A DNA stretch of 64,000 bases from assembly GCF_000368045.1 (NCBI RefSeq), contig NZ_KB849235.1, positions 717,922 through 781,921 on the forward strand, in the 5' to 3' direction. The notes below the pieces were generated by a model. That model searched no databases, was not told the DNA's origin, and worked only from the letters and a program-made list of their open reading frames with translations. Below are positions 17,492-25,266 of this stretch, in pieces (the stretch's first letter is position 1; each line of letters opens with the position of its first letter). Source of the stretch: Acinetobacter johnsonii CIP 64.6. Lineage in GTDB: Bacteria; Pseudomonadota; Gammaproteobacteria; Pseudomonadales; Moraxellaceae. A program made the position numbers and the translations under genes.

Positions 17492-19552
17492 TTAGAAATT
17501 AGCAACAAAACTTACACCATAGCGACGACCATCTAAAGTTTGCTCGCCATCAGCATTCTGTGCAGTTTCATCTAACACATTATAAACACCAAATTTACCT
17601 TTCAAGTTTGGTGCAAATTTATAGTTAAAACCAACATCGAGGAAGTTATATCCAGGAATTGGGTCAGACATACTTGAACGACCTAAATACGGTGTAGTTT
17701 CTCCGCGCACATGTAATCGGCTCCAAATATTCAAAGCATCGGTTAAGTCATGATCTACTGTTACATTAAATACATGTTCAGGCATGCCATTTAAAGGCTG
17801 CCCTTTAAATTGACCTGATTTAATTTCTGTATCTGTAAACGTATAATTTGCAGTTAAGGTTGTATATTCAGCTAATTTGGCATCAAATGTCACCTCTACA
17901 CCACGTAACTCAGCTTTACCAATGTTTTCACGTGTGCTGATAAATGCAAATGGAATACCGTTTTCAGAACATTTCCACGTTGAAACATCATTACGGTTGT
18001 AGTCAGCATTACCCGTTGAATCACATTCACGAATTTCTTCAATTCGATCTTTAAACTGAGTTAAATAACCTGTAATAGAGGTATTAACGTAATCATTGTT
18101 CCAGTAAAAACCTAATTCTGAAGTAACAGTTGATTCTGGTTCTAGGTCTGGATTTGCTTTAATAATTCCTCGACCCGTTGTTGTTGGAGAACCACTTCCT
18201 CCTGTCACACTATAGAAGCCGTCAGTCACAGAACGAATATCTGGTTGTTTATAACCTGTAGAAACCCCACCCTTCACGGTAAATTGGTCAGTAAAGTTAT
18301 AAACACCATAAACTCTCGGAGAAATATTTCCTTGATATAGTTCATCATGGTCATAACGAGCCCCAAGCGTTAAATTAAAACGATCGGTTAAACTCCATGT
18401 GTCTTCTAAGAATGCAGCAGCTGACCAGCGTGTCAATTCATCAAACTCTGGAACCAACGGATTTCGGTTTGTTGCTCGATCTAACAAACTTTCATCTTTA
18501 TAATACCCACCAAAAGCCAGTGTATGATTACCTAACAACCAATTCCATTGTGTATTTGCAGTCCATGTTTCTAAATCAATACCCTTCGTTCCCACGACTG
18601 TATTTTCACGATCTGGGTTTTTAGAATTTTCATATTGAATATAAGATTTACTATCCAAATTATCGTTATATCGCCCATTATGCGTTAAGGCATAAACACT
18701 ACGTATATTTCGACTTGCAGAGTCAGTACTTGTTGCCGCAACCGTTTTACCTGCCGTAGCCTCAGACTCTTGTGTGAAGAAATTTGCCTCTACAGCTAAG
18801 TCGTGTTGATCATTAAGCACATAAGTTAAACGTGAATTTAAACTTTCCGTTGTATGGCCTGTAAAACCACCTAAATAAGAGTCTTCTTTTCTCTCTAAAC
18901 GATTTAGACCTAACTGCAAGCCAACTTTATCTTGAATAATCGGCCCTGCTAAATAAACAGAACCATTACGAATGTCTCCAGAATTATTTTTATCCTGAAT
19001 AGTTGTGCCTAACTCAACATTCCCAGTCCAAACATCCGTCACCTTTTTAGTAATAATATTAATTACACCACCCATAGCATCAGAACCATACAATGTAGAT
19101 GCTGGACCACGGATAATTTCAATTCGCTCAATGGATGCAACTGGAGGAAGAATATTTTTCTCCATACCATAGTCATCGCCATTTGGGTTAACGTCTTTAG
19201 AATATTGACGCTTTCCATCGACTAAGAACAAGGTGTAATTCGAAGACATTCCTCGAATACTAACTGTTTGACTTGCATTTTCACCCGTAATAACAACACC
19301 CGGAACACTTCTCAAAACATCTGTAATATCGTTATATTCACGTTTATCTAATTCTTCACGGCTAATCACAGTAATTGATGCTGGTGCTTTTGAAACATCC
19401 TGCTCATAACCCGTTGCCGATACAACAATCGTCTGTAATTGTGTTGCTTCTTTCTCTTTTGTGGTTTCCACAACGTCATTTGCCATCGTAAATGAACTCA
19501 TTGCCCCTACAACCGCTAAAGCCAAAGTTGATCTCGTCAGATTTTTACCCAT
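17492..19552 (-). CDS. TonB-dependent siderophore receptor (CirA/IrgA/FepA type)
   Basis: This outer-membrane gated barrel probably imports a catecholate-type ferric siderophore. The 686-residue product has a signal peptide (ALAVVGAMSSFTMA), a TonB-box-like ETTKEKE/TIVVSA region, and a plug domain (APASITVISREELDKR, SIRGMSSNYTLFLVDGKR, IEIIRGPASTLYGSDAMGGVINIIT). The beta-barrel ends in the expected aromatic residue (VSFVANF). The PASTLYGSDA and DGKRQYSKD stretches match the CirA/IrgA group. The start was set at 19552, since a longer frame to 19633 would place extra residues before the signal peptide. A Fur-like box lies about 90 bases upstream. The exact siderophore cannot be told from the sequence. 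Confidence 0.92.
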   Translation of the reverse strand: MGKNLTRSTLALAVVGAMSSFTMANDVVETTKEKEATQLQTIVVSATGYEQDVSKAPASITVISREELDKREYNDITDVLRSVPGVVITGENASQTVSIRGMSSNYTLFLVDGKRQYSKDVNPNGDDYGMEKNILPPVASIERIEIIRGPASTLYGSDAMGGVINIITKKVTDVWTGNVELGTTIQDKNNSGDIRNGSVYLAGPIIQDKVGLQLGLNRLERKEDSYLGGFTGHTTESLNSRLTYVLNDQHDLAVEANFFTQESEATAGKTVAATSTDSASRNIRSVYALTHNGRYNDNLDSKSYIQYENSKNPDRENTVVGTKGIDLETWTANTQWNWLLGNHTLAFGGYYKDESLLDRATNRNPLVPEFDELTRWSAAAFLEDTWSLTDRFNLTLGARYDHDELYQGNISPRVYGVYNFTDQFTVKGGVSTGYKQPDIRSVTDGFYSVTGGSGSPTTTGRGIIKANPDLEPESTVTSELGFYWNNDYVNTSITGYLTQFKDRIEEIRECDSTGNADYNRNDVSTWKCSENGIPFAFISTRENIGKAELRGVEVTFDAKLAEYTTLTANYTFTDTEIKSGQFKGQPLNGMPEHVFNVTVDHDLTDALNIWSRLHVRGETTPYLGRSSMSDPIPGYNFLDVGFNYKFAPNLKGKFGVYNVLDETAQNADGEQTLDGRRYGVSFVANF

Positions 19553-19640
19553 AACGCATACACCCAAATACAAAAAAAGGAGAGATTGTGTAAATTTCGT
19601 AGGGCATTTTAACAAACGATAAACATATTGCAATAAATAT

Positions 19641-19655
19641 TGATAATTATTCTTA
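19641..19655 (-). promoter_or_regulatory. Candidate Fur box upstream of the TonB receptor
   Basis: TGATAATTATTCTTA matches 13 of 15 positions of the 7-1-7 Fur consensus (TGATAATnATTATCA). It lies about 90 bases before the receptor start, where an iron-repressed promoter is expected. Confidence 0.7.
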
Positions 19656-19680
19656 ATTACATTTTAGCTTTAGATAAAAT

Positions 19681-19706
19681 ATAACCCCCTAATTTAAGGA
19701 GGTTAT
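19681..19706 (-). terminator. Probable terminator of nfuA
   Basis: ATAACC and GGTTAT pair, extended inward by CCT/AGG with one mismatch, and the flank is T-rich on the minus strand. It separates nfuA from the iron receptor promoter. Confidence 0.6.
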
Positions 19707-19726
19707 TTGGTAAAGTGGATTCAAAT

Positions 19727-20365
19727 TTATTTGAAGTACGCGCCTTCAGCCTGCGTATGATCCGTCTGGTCAATCACACGACCTAACTCAGGAATGTGTT
19801 GTTGCAGGGTCGTTTCAACACCCTGTTTCAAGGTGACGTCAATTGCTGAACAACCTTGGCAACCACCACCGAATTTCAGTACAGCCGTTAAACCATGTTC
19901 TTCATCTTCAACAACTTCAACCAATGCACAGTTACCACCATGCCCTGCTAGACCTGGGTTAATTTCAGACTGAAGAATATATGTAATACGCTCTTCAATC
20001 GATGCATCAGGACCAACGCGTGGTACTTTCGAGTTTGGTGCACGGAATGTCAACTGCCCACCAAAACGGTCTTTGTTGTAGTCAATCACCGCATCTAATA
20101 AGTATGGAATAGACGGTGTGTCGATATACGCAGGAAAGTCTGGATAATCTTGACGGTAATCGGTTGGGATCACTTCTTCAGGCGCACTATATGCCATACA
20201 ACATTCAGCACGTGGTGTACCCGGATTTTCAACGAATACACGTACAGCAATGCCCGGTGTATTTTGTTTTTCTAATAAATCACGTAAATACTCTTGTGCA
20301 GTCGGAGTAATCAATAAGTTTGGAATTTCCTCTGCAACTGCAGTGCTGCTGTTCTCAGTCGACAT
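19727..20365 (-). CDS. nfuA: Fe-S biogenesis protein NfuA
   Basis: NfuA carries 4Fe-4S clusters to apo-enzymes, especially under stress. The 212-residue protein has an N-terminal degenerate A-type scaffold domain (LITPTAQEYLRDLLEKQ, GIAVRVFVENPGTP) and a C-terminal Nfu domain with the cluster-binding CxxC as GGCQGCSAIDVTLK. The ATG at 20365 was preferred because a GAGGA ribosome-binding site lies about 10 bases upstream. The in-frame ATG at 20374 is too close to it. It is divergent from a rhomboid gene, and the next gene in the same direction is the iron receptor, though a probable terminator intervenes. Confidence 0.95.
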   Translation of the reverse strand: MSTENSSTAVAEEIPNLLITPTAQEYLRDLLEKQNTPGIAVRVFVENPGTPRAECCMAYSAPEEVIPTDYRQDYPDFPAYIDTPSIPYLLDAVIDYNKDRFGGQLTFRAPNSKVPRVGPDASIEERITYILQSEINPGLAGHGGNCALVEVVEDEEHGLTAVLKFGGGCQGCSAIDVTLKQGVETTLQQHIPELGRVIDQTDHTQAEGAYFK

Positions 20366-20507
20366 AACAATCATTTCCTCAAGCTGAAGTTGCTATTTTA
20401 ACTGAAGATGCGGGGTAATTAAAAAAAATCAACCAAAATTGTCGGATTTATTGTGAAAGTTCATCTTTTCGCTGAATTTAATGGCATTATGACCACAAGA
20501 TAGTTAT

Positions 20508-21143
20508 ATGCAGAACATCTCAGAAATGTTGGATTTACCTTTTAATCATACAGTTACGATCATTATTATTACGGTCATTATTTCTATGGTGGCATTTTCA
20601 AATCAGAACGTGATGAACCGTCTGATTTTCTGGCCTCCTGCGATGCAACGTGGACAATACGATCGTTTTATTACACATGGCTTTATTCATGCCGATGGTA
20701 TGCATCTCCTGTTCAATATGTTCACCTTGTTTTTCTTTGGTAGCATTATTGAAAGTTTTTACCGTCAATACTTCTATGAGTTAGGTTTTATTTTGTTTTA
20801 TCTGGGTGGCTTAATTTTTGCCATTTTACCAAGTTATTTAAAACATAAGAATGATGTGCGCTGGGCAAGCCTTGGTGCTTCTGGTGCGGTCTCCGCGGTA
20901 TTGTTTGCGTATGTGTTGTTTGAACCTTGGAAGCTGATTTTTGTATTTTTTATTCCCGTACCTGCGATTATTTTTGCAGTGTTGTACGTGGCATATAGCA
21001 TCTGGTCAGGTAAAAAAGGCAACTCCAACATCAACCATAGCGCCCATCTTTGGGGAGCTGCTTATGGGGTCATCATGACCTTAATTTTAGAGCCGCGTCT
21101 TATTCCACATTTTCTGAGCAAATTAACCCAATTACCTTTTTAA
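20508..21143 (+). CDS. Rhomboid intramembrane serine protease (second)
   Basis: This 211-residue polytopic protease is more compact than the rhomboid at 9721. The catalytic Ser is S125 in LGASGAVSA and the His is H180 in HSAHLWGAAYG. The HxxxN signature is present as MHLLFNMFTLFFFGS. A hydrophobic start (TVTIIIITVIISMV) gives the first helix, and six helices fit the core. The gene is divergent from nfuA. It is probably active, but there is no visible hint of a substrate. It shares only the family motifs with the 9721 protein, so the two are not recent duplicates. Confidence 0.9.
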   Translation: MQNISEMLDLPFNHTVTIIIITVIISMVAFSNQNVMNRLIFWPPAMQRGQYDRFITHGFIHADGMHLLFNMFTLFFFGSIIESFYRQYFYELGFILFYLGGLIFAILPSYLKHKNDVRWASLGASGAVSAVLFAYVLFEPWKLIFVFFIPVPAIIFAVLYVAYSIWSGKKGNSNINHSAHLWGAAYGVIMTLILEPRLIPHFLSKLTQLPF

Positions 21144-21272
21144 AGCTCAGCACCTAAGTTGCAAATGAATTGCTTTAGTACGCATATAGGCTCAGTAACA
21201 TTTTTTCACAGCAATGGGTGGTCCTGATTTTTACAATAAACATCAGGACAACTATAAACCAAGGAAATTGCG

Positions 21273-21440
21273 ATGAAAATAATGTCTATATTTGCAGCCT
21301 TAATGATCAGCCTCAGTTTTACAGCCTGTGCGGTACACACCCCTGAAGGGAGTATCATCGTCGATCCTGATCGTTCTTATTATCCTCATGGCCAAGGCGA
21401 TTTCTGCCCACCCGGACAGGCCAAAAAAGGTCGCTGCTAA
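21273..21440 (+). CDS. Small lipoprotein-like secreted peptide, 55 residues
   Basis: This short gene starts at ATG 21273, with AAGGAA 10 bases upstream, and ends at TAA 21438-21440. The product has a hydrophobic signal (MSIFAALMISLSF) and a lipobox-like L-S-F-T-A-C. The mature part is only about 33 residues and contains two further cysteines (DFCPPGQ...GRC), Pro/Gly-rich and basic at the end. I do not recognise it. The clear ribosome-binding site, the terminator just after the stop and the coherent signal argue that it is real. An outer-membrane-anchored small protein is the likely form; the function is unknown. Confidence 0.7.
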   Translation: MKIMSIFAALMISLSFTACAVHTPEGSIIVDPDRSYYPHGQGDFCPPGQAKKGRC

Positions 21441-21444
21441 ACTC

Positions 21445-21472
21445 AAAAGCCTTCTATTCAGAAGGCTTTTTT
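21445..21472 (+). terminator. Terminator after the small lipoprotein gene
   Basis: AAAAGCCTTCT (21445-21455) pairs with AGAAGGCTTTT (21460-21470) around a 4-base loop and is followed by more T residues. Confidence 0.9.
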
Positions 21473-21584
21473 ATTACATATATTTTTACATAAATTTGGC
21501 ATGAAATGCCAAGCAGGAATTTGATTTGGCATAGATAATGTTTACAACTGTATATAAATAGCAAATGCCAGTGAGATTTCTTGC

Positions 21585-23132
21585 ATGTCCAATCCCTTAG
21601 ATGGTCTTCAATTTCCAATTTACTCGAAAACACAAAAAGTTAGCACCTCACGTACAGGGAAAGAGATTATTGCAGAGGCCTTAGCCAATGTTGATCACCA
21701 AAGCTCTGTTACTGCACTTACAGAAAAGAACTGGCGTAAACAATATCCACGCTATTTTAAATCCTTAGTTGAATTTGGGATTCGTAATCAAATTGCACCG
21801 ATTCAAATGGCACAAGATGGGCTCAACAAAGCACAGAATGTGTTTGAGTTTTATCGCGATGGCCAAAAGCATCTCCTCAAAGATGTAATGTCACTTAAAA
21901 CGACACCGCTACACACCATCAAACTCAAAGGTGAAAGTGATGCTGCACCTGAGTGGTCAGTGCCTTATAAAGGCCAACAACTCAAAGGAGGTGCTTTACT
22001 TGCACAAATCCAAACGTGGTTAGATGCAGGTGTGATTGAACCCAGTCATGCTGAAGCACTGATTGCCTGTGTGGAACATCCTGAATGGTTTGATTTATCT
22101 GACCGCACTATGGTTTTGTTCGGTGCGGCATCTGAAGCTGGTCCACTCACATGGTTAGCCCAATGGAAAGCCAATATTGTGGCGGTTGATTTACCCAATA
22201 GCCGTGTATGGGGCAAAATTTTAGACACCATTCAACACGGCAATGCCACGTTATATGCCCCATCAGTTGAAGCTTTGAGCGCGGAAACACCTGCGTCTGT
22301 GCTTAAAGAAAAACTTGGTGCGAACTTACTGACACAAGTGCCTGAAATTGCACAATGGTTAGTACAAAACCCACATCAGTTAGATTTGGCTGCGATTGCT
22401 TATTTGGATGGTGAAAAACATGTCCGCGTTTCCGTTGCAATGGATGCGATCATGCAATATGTCAGTGCACAAAAAGCAGATACCAGTTTGATGTATATGT
22501 GTACACCTACCGATGTCTATGCAGTTCCAGAGGAAGTCATTACAGCGTCTGAGCAAAAGTTCAGTGGTCGCTCTAAAACGCAGCAGATGATCAGTAAAAG
22601 TATTTCAACCCTCAGCGGGCAACTGTTCTTTAAGAAAAACTTACATGAGCTCGTCGAGTCGGATAATGACAAGTCTTATGGCATCACCGACTGTTTAGTG
22701 ATTGAGCAAGGGCCGAACTACGCATTGGCTAAACGTATTCAACAATGGCGTGCAATACTTGCTCGATCAGAAGGTCAGCGCGTCAGCATCAACATTGCAC
22801 CATCAACCACCACGCATTCCGTCACCAAAAATCCACTGCTCAAAGCCGCATTTAATGGGGCGAGCTTGTTTGATGTTGAAGCCTTTAAGCCTGAAACGAC
22901 CAATGCCATCATGGCAGCTTTATGGATCCATGACCTGCGTAATCCTGCGTCTGTAGCCAATCCAGAGAACAAACTTGAACATCCTTTAGAACTAATGATG
23001 CACGGTGCCAATCACGGCGGCTTATGGCGTGTAGCTTATTTAGCACGCACTGCACTGCCCTTTGCAGCACTTTATGGCTTTGCCGCAGACAAGCTACCAC
23101 TCAACAAAGTATTTGCTTTACTCAAAAAATAA
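21585..23132 (+). CDS. Uncharacterised 515-residue protein with a Rossmann-like core
   Basis: I recognise no named family. There is no signal peptide or obvious membrane helix, although the C-terminus (PFAALYGFAADKLPL) is mildly hydrophobic. Around residues 183-205 a segment (TMVLFGAASEAGPLTWLAQW) has the beta-Gly-rich-helix look of a dinucleotide fold. It is followed by a strand ending in Asp (NIVAVDLPNSRVW), as expected of an NAD- or SAM-binding core. The remainder is mixed alpha/beta. It may be an oxidoreductase-like or methyltransferase-like enzyme, but the catalytic residues cannot be assigned. It is monocistronic, with a weak ribosome-binding site and a strong terminator after it. Confidence 0.75.
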   Translation: MSNPLDGLQFPIYSKTQKVSTSRTGKEIIAEALANVDHQSSVTALTEKNWRKQYPRYFKSLVEFGIRNQIAPIQMAQDGLNKAQNVFEFYRDGQKHLLKDVMSLKTTPLHTIKLKGESDAAPEWSVPYKGQQLKGGALLAQIQTWLDAGVIEPSHAEALIACVEHPEWFDLSDRTMVLFGAASEAGPLTWLAQWKANIVAVDLPNSRVWGKILDTIQHGNATLYAPSVEALSAETPASVLKEKLGANLLTQVPEIAQWLVQNPHQLDLAAIAYLDGEKHVRVSVAMDAIMQYVSAQKADTSLMYMCTPTDVYAVPEEVITASEQKFSGRSKTQQMISKSISTLSGQLFFKKNLHELVESDNDKSYGITDCLVIEQGPNYALAKRIQQWRAILARSEGQRVSINIAPSTTTHSVTKNPLLKAAFNGASLFDVEAFKPETTNAIMAALWIHDLRNPASVANPENKLEHPLELMMHGANHGGLWRVAYLARTALPFAALYGFAADKLPLNKVFALLKK

Positions 23133-23169
23133 GACCTTGAATACCCGCTTCAATAAAATACTGAGCTAA

Positions 23170-23197
23170 AAAAACGCTACCTTGGGTAGCGTTTTTT
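23170..23197. terminator. Bidirectional terminator between the 515-residue gene and pit
   Basis: AAAACGCTACC pairs perfectly with GGTAGCGTTTT around a 3-base loop, with A-run and T-run flanks for converging genes. Confidence 0.93.
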
Positions 23198-23220
23198 ATT
23201 ATTGGTTTTTACCAATCAGA

Positions 23221-24840
23221 TTAAACAAACTGTAGGAACAACCAGAACAAACCACCTGATAAACAGATCGTTGCTGGCAAGGTAAAGATCCAAGCCGAAA
23301 GAATGGTTCTCACTGTTGCAAAGTTTAGACCTGACTTATTCGCCACCATGGTCCCTGCTACCGCAGAGTTCAATACGTGTGTAGTCGATACGGGCATACC
23401 AAAGCCATCAGCGGCTGCAATTGTGGTCATCGCCACCAATTCGGCTGACATACCTTGACCATAAGTCATATGGTTTTTACCAATACGCTCACCTACAGTC
23501 ACGACAATACGCTTCCAACCGACCATCGTACCAAGACCTAAAGCCAATGCCACAGCCACTTTCACCCATGTTGGGATGTACTGTAAGAATGAATCTAAGT
23601 TACTACGATATTCTTTTACTGTCTTCTTGTCCGCTTCCGACATCGCTGGCAATTGATCCGCTTTATCCAAACGTTTGAACGCTGTCGTGCTTAAGTACAT
23701 GTCATTACGTAGTGCAGAAACTTCAGCTTCAGGAATATCTTTAAGATCTCCATAATGACCAACACGCTCACCCAAATGATCTGTCAAACTGGCTAAAGCA
23801 GGTACGACTTCTGGGGTCATTTCTTTGGTTTGAATATATTGCGTGATCACCGTACGGGCTTTTTCATCGGCAATATCGTTATGATTCGGATAAATCACAG
23901 CCGCAGTTTGATCTGAAAGTTGAGCAAATGACTGAATATGCTGTGAATCTAAATTCTTATTTAAAGAATAAGCCAAAGGCACGATACCAATCAAAATCAG
24001 CATGATTAGCCCCATACCTTTTTGACCGTCATTTGAACCGTGCGCAAAACTCACACCTGTACAGGTAAAAATCAAAATGGCACGAATCAGTGGAGGTGGT
24101 GGTTTGTTGCCTTCAGGTGGTTGGAACAGTTCCAGTTGTTTCTTAAAGATTTTTTTCACCAATAAGAACAACACTGCTGCAAAAGCAAAACCGATCATGG
24201 GTGAAAACAGTAAAGCTTTACCGACTTTAATCACCTGATCCATATCGACACCCGAAGCACCACTGCCTGAATGCATCAGGTAGTTCATGATGCCCACACC
24301 CAAGATCGAACCGATTAAAGTGTGCGAACTTGATGCTGGAATACCCAAGAACCATGTGCCCAAGTTCCACAAAATCGCAGCAATCAACATGGCAAACACC
24401 ATGGCAAAACCTGCACCTGAGCTGGCATTCATAATCAACTCAACAGGCAGCAACGCAATAATACCGTAAGCCACTGCACCACTTGCGACCATAACCCCAA
24501 GGAAGTTACAGAAACCAGCCCACATCACCGCAACAGGTGCAGACAGTGCATTGGTATAAATGACCGTTGCAACCGCATTGGCAGTGTCGTGGAAGCCATT
24601 TACAAACTCAAAACCCAAAGCAATGAACAATGCCGTCGCTAAAAGAATTAAAGAGTAAAGATTCAGTGCAGGAACATGCGATAAGTCAGCAGAAAGCTGA
24701 AAGCCAATATAAATTAGCGTTGAAATAATGACCGTTAAAAACACCGGCATAAAAAATTTCGGTGTAGGTACGTGCACATTCGTCGACTTGACCTGTGTCA
24801 CGTGCACCTGATCTTGGACGGGAGGAATATTAGAATTCAT
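23221..24840 (-). CDS. Inorganic phosphate transporter, Pit family
   Basis: This inner-membrane permease takes up phosphate (as a metal-phosphate) with protons. The 539-residue product contains both Pit/PHO4 repeats. The N-terminal repeat has GFEFVNGFHDTANAVATVIYTNAL and the C-terminal one GFGMPVSTTHVLNSAVAGT. SSSHTLIGSILGVG and FAHGSNDGQKGMG are further signatures. A hydrophilic loop of about 130 residues (from 290 to 425) lies between the halves, as in E. coli PitA. The start is uncertain: the ATG at 24840 lacks a good ribosome-binding site, while a TTG at 24864 has GGGGA too close. A Pho-box-like site lies about 47 bases upstream, suggesting control by phosphate. Confidence 0.93.
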   Translation of the reverse strand: MNSNIPPVQDQVHVTQVKSTNVHVPTPKFFMPVFLTVIISTLIYIGFQLSADLSHVPALNLYSLILLATALFIALGFEFVNGFHDTANAVATVIYTNALSAPVAVMWAGFCNFLGVMVASGAVAYGIIALLPVELIMNASSGAGFAMVFAMLIAAILWNLGTWFLGIPASSSHTLIGSILGVGIMNYLMHSGSGASGVDMDQVIKVGKALLFSPMIGFAFAAVLFLLVKKIFKKQLELFQPPEGNKPPPPLIRAILIFTCTGVSFAHGSNDGQKGMGLIMLILIGIVPLAYSLNKNLDSQHIQSFAQLSDQTAAVIYPNHNDIADEKARTVITQYIQTKEMTPEVVPALASLTDHLGERVGHYGDLKDIPEAEVSALRNDMYLSTTAFKRLDKADQLPAMSEADKKTVKEYRSNLDSFLQYIPTWVKVAVALALGLGTMVGWKRIVVTVGERIGKNHMTYGQGMSAELVAMTTIAAADGFGMPVSTTHVLNSAVAGTMVANKSGLNFATVRTILSAWIFTLPATICLSGGLFWLFLQFV

Positions 24841-24886
24841 GCAGACGGCTAAAGAGGATATCAATATCCCCTATTGTTCAATTTAA

Positions 24887-24906
24887 TTGTGACAATTATA
24901 TGACAA
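24887..24906 (-). promoter_or_regulatory. Candidate PhoB box upstream of the Pit transporter
   Basis: On the minus strand, TTGTCATATAATTGTCACA contains two TGTCA half-sites in the 11-base direct-repeat phase of PhoB sites (consensus CTGTCATAWAWCTGTCA). It ends about 47 bases before the start. Eleven bases (24887-24897) are identical to the element upstream of ppk. Whether PhoB would activate or repress cannot be read from the sequence. Confidence 0.65.
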
Positions 24907-24920
24907 ATGCGTGTCACATG

Positions 24921-24945
24921 AAGCCAATTTTTTCATAATTGGCTT
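24921..24945. other. 9-bp hairpin upstream of pit
   Basis: AAGCCAATT (24921-24929) and AATTGGCTT (24937-24945) form a perfect stem around a 7-base loop, followed on the plus strand by ATTTT. It could be an operator or a weak terminator-like element in the divergent region. Confidence 0.5.
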
Positions 24946-25266
24946 ATTTTAGATCAGCAGTAAATCGCTTATAAGCCTTGAACGCAATGTACTGGCTCAA
25001 AATTTAACTTTTCGGTGCGGATTACGCTGAATTATTTTCTTACATTTGACTATGCTGTCTGTAACAATCTGCTCCAATCAATATTTTTCATCTCTATTTA
25101 TTCTGATCTATAAACATAGCGGGTCTATATTTCACTTTCGTGAAAACTAAAGCTAAATCAGCCTTTTTTATTTGCCATATAGCCAATACCACTTGAATTA
25201 GGCATCAATCAACCTGCTTTTCTGCTAAAATATTGCACGTTTTGAAAACCTGTTTGTGAGTTTTGA

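Larger units (their letters stand above)
24841..25266. other. 426-base spacer between divergent pit and metH
   Basis: The left part holds a Pho-like box and a 9-bp hairpin for pit, both listed separately. The right part should contain the metH promoter. I looked for a cobalamin riboswitch, since MetH needs B12, and saw no B12-box-like sequence. No coding frame is visible. Confidence 0.6.

Noticed and set aside
9721..21143. The two rhomboids as a recent duplication
   Set aside because: Only catalytic motifs are shared; lengths and the remaining sequence differ.
24841..25266. Possible cobalamin riboswitch before metH
   Set aside because: No B12 box or the expected multi-stem pattern is visible; the only hairpin is a simple 9-bp stem nearer to pit.
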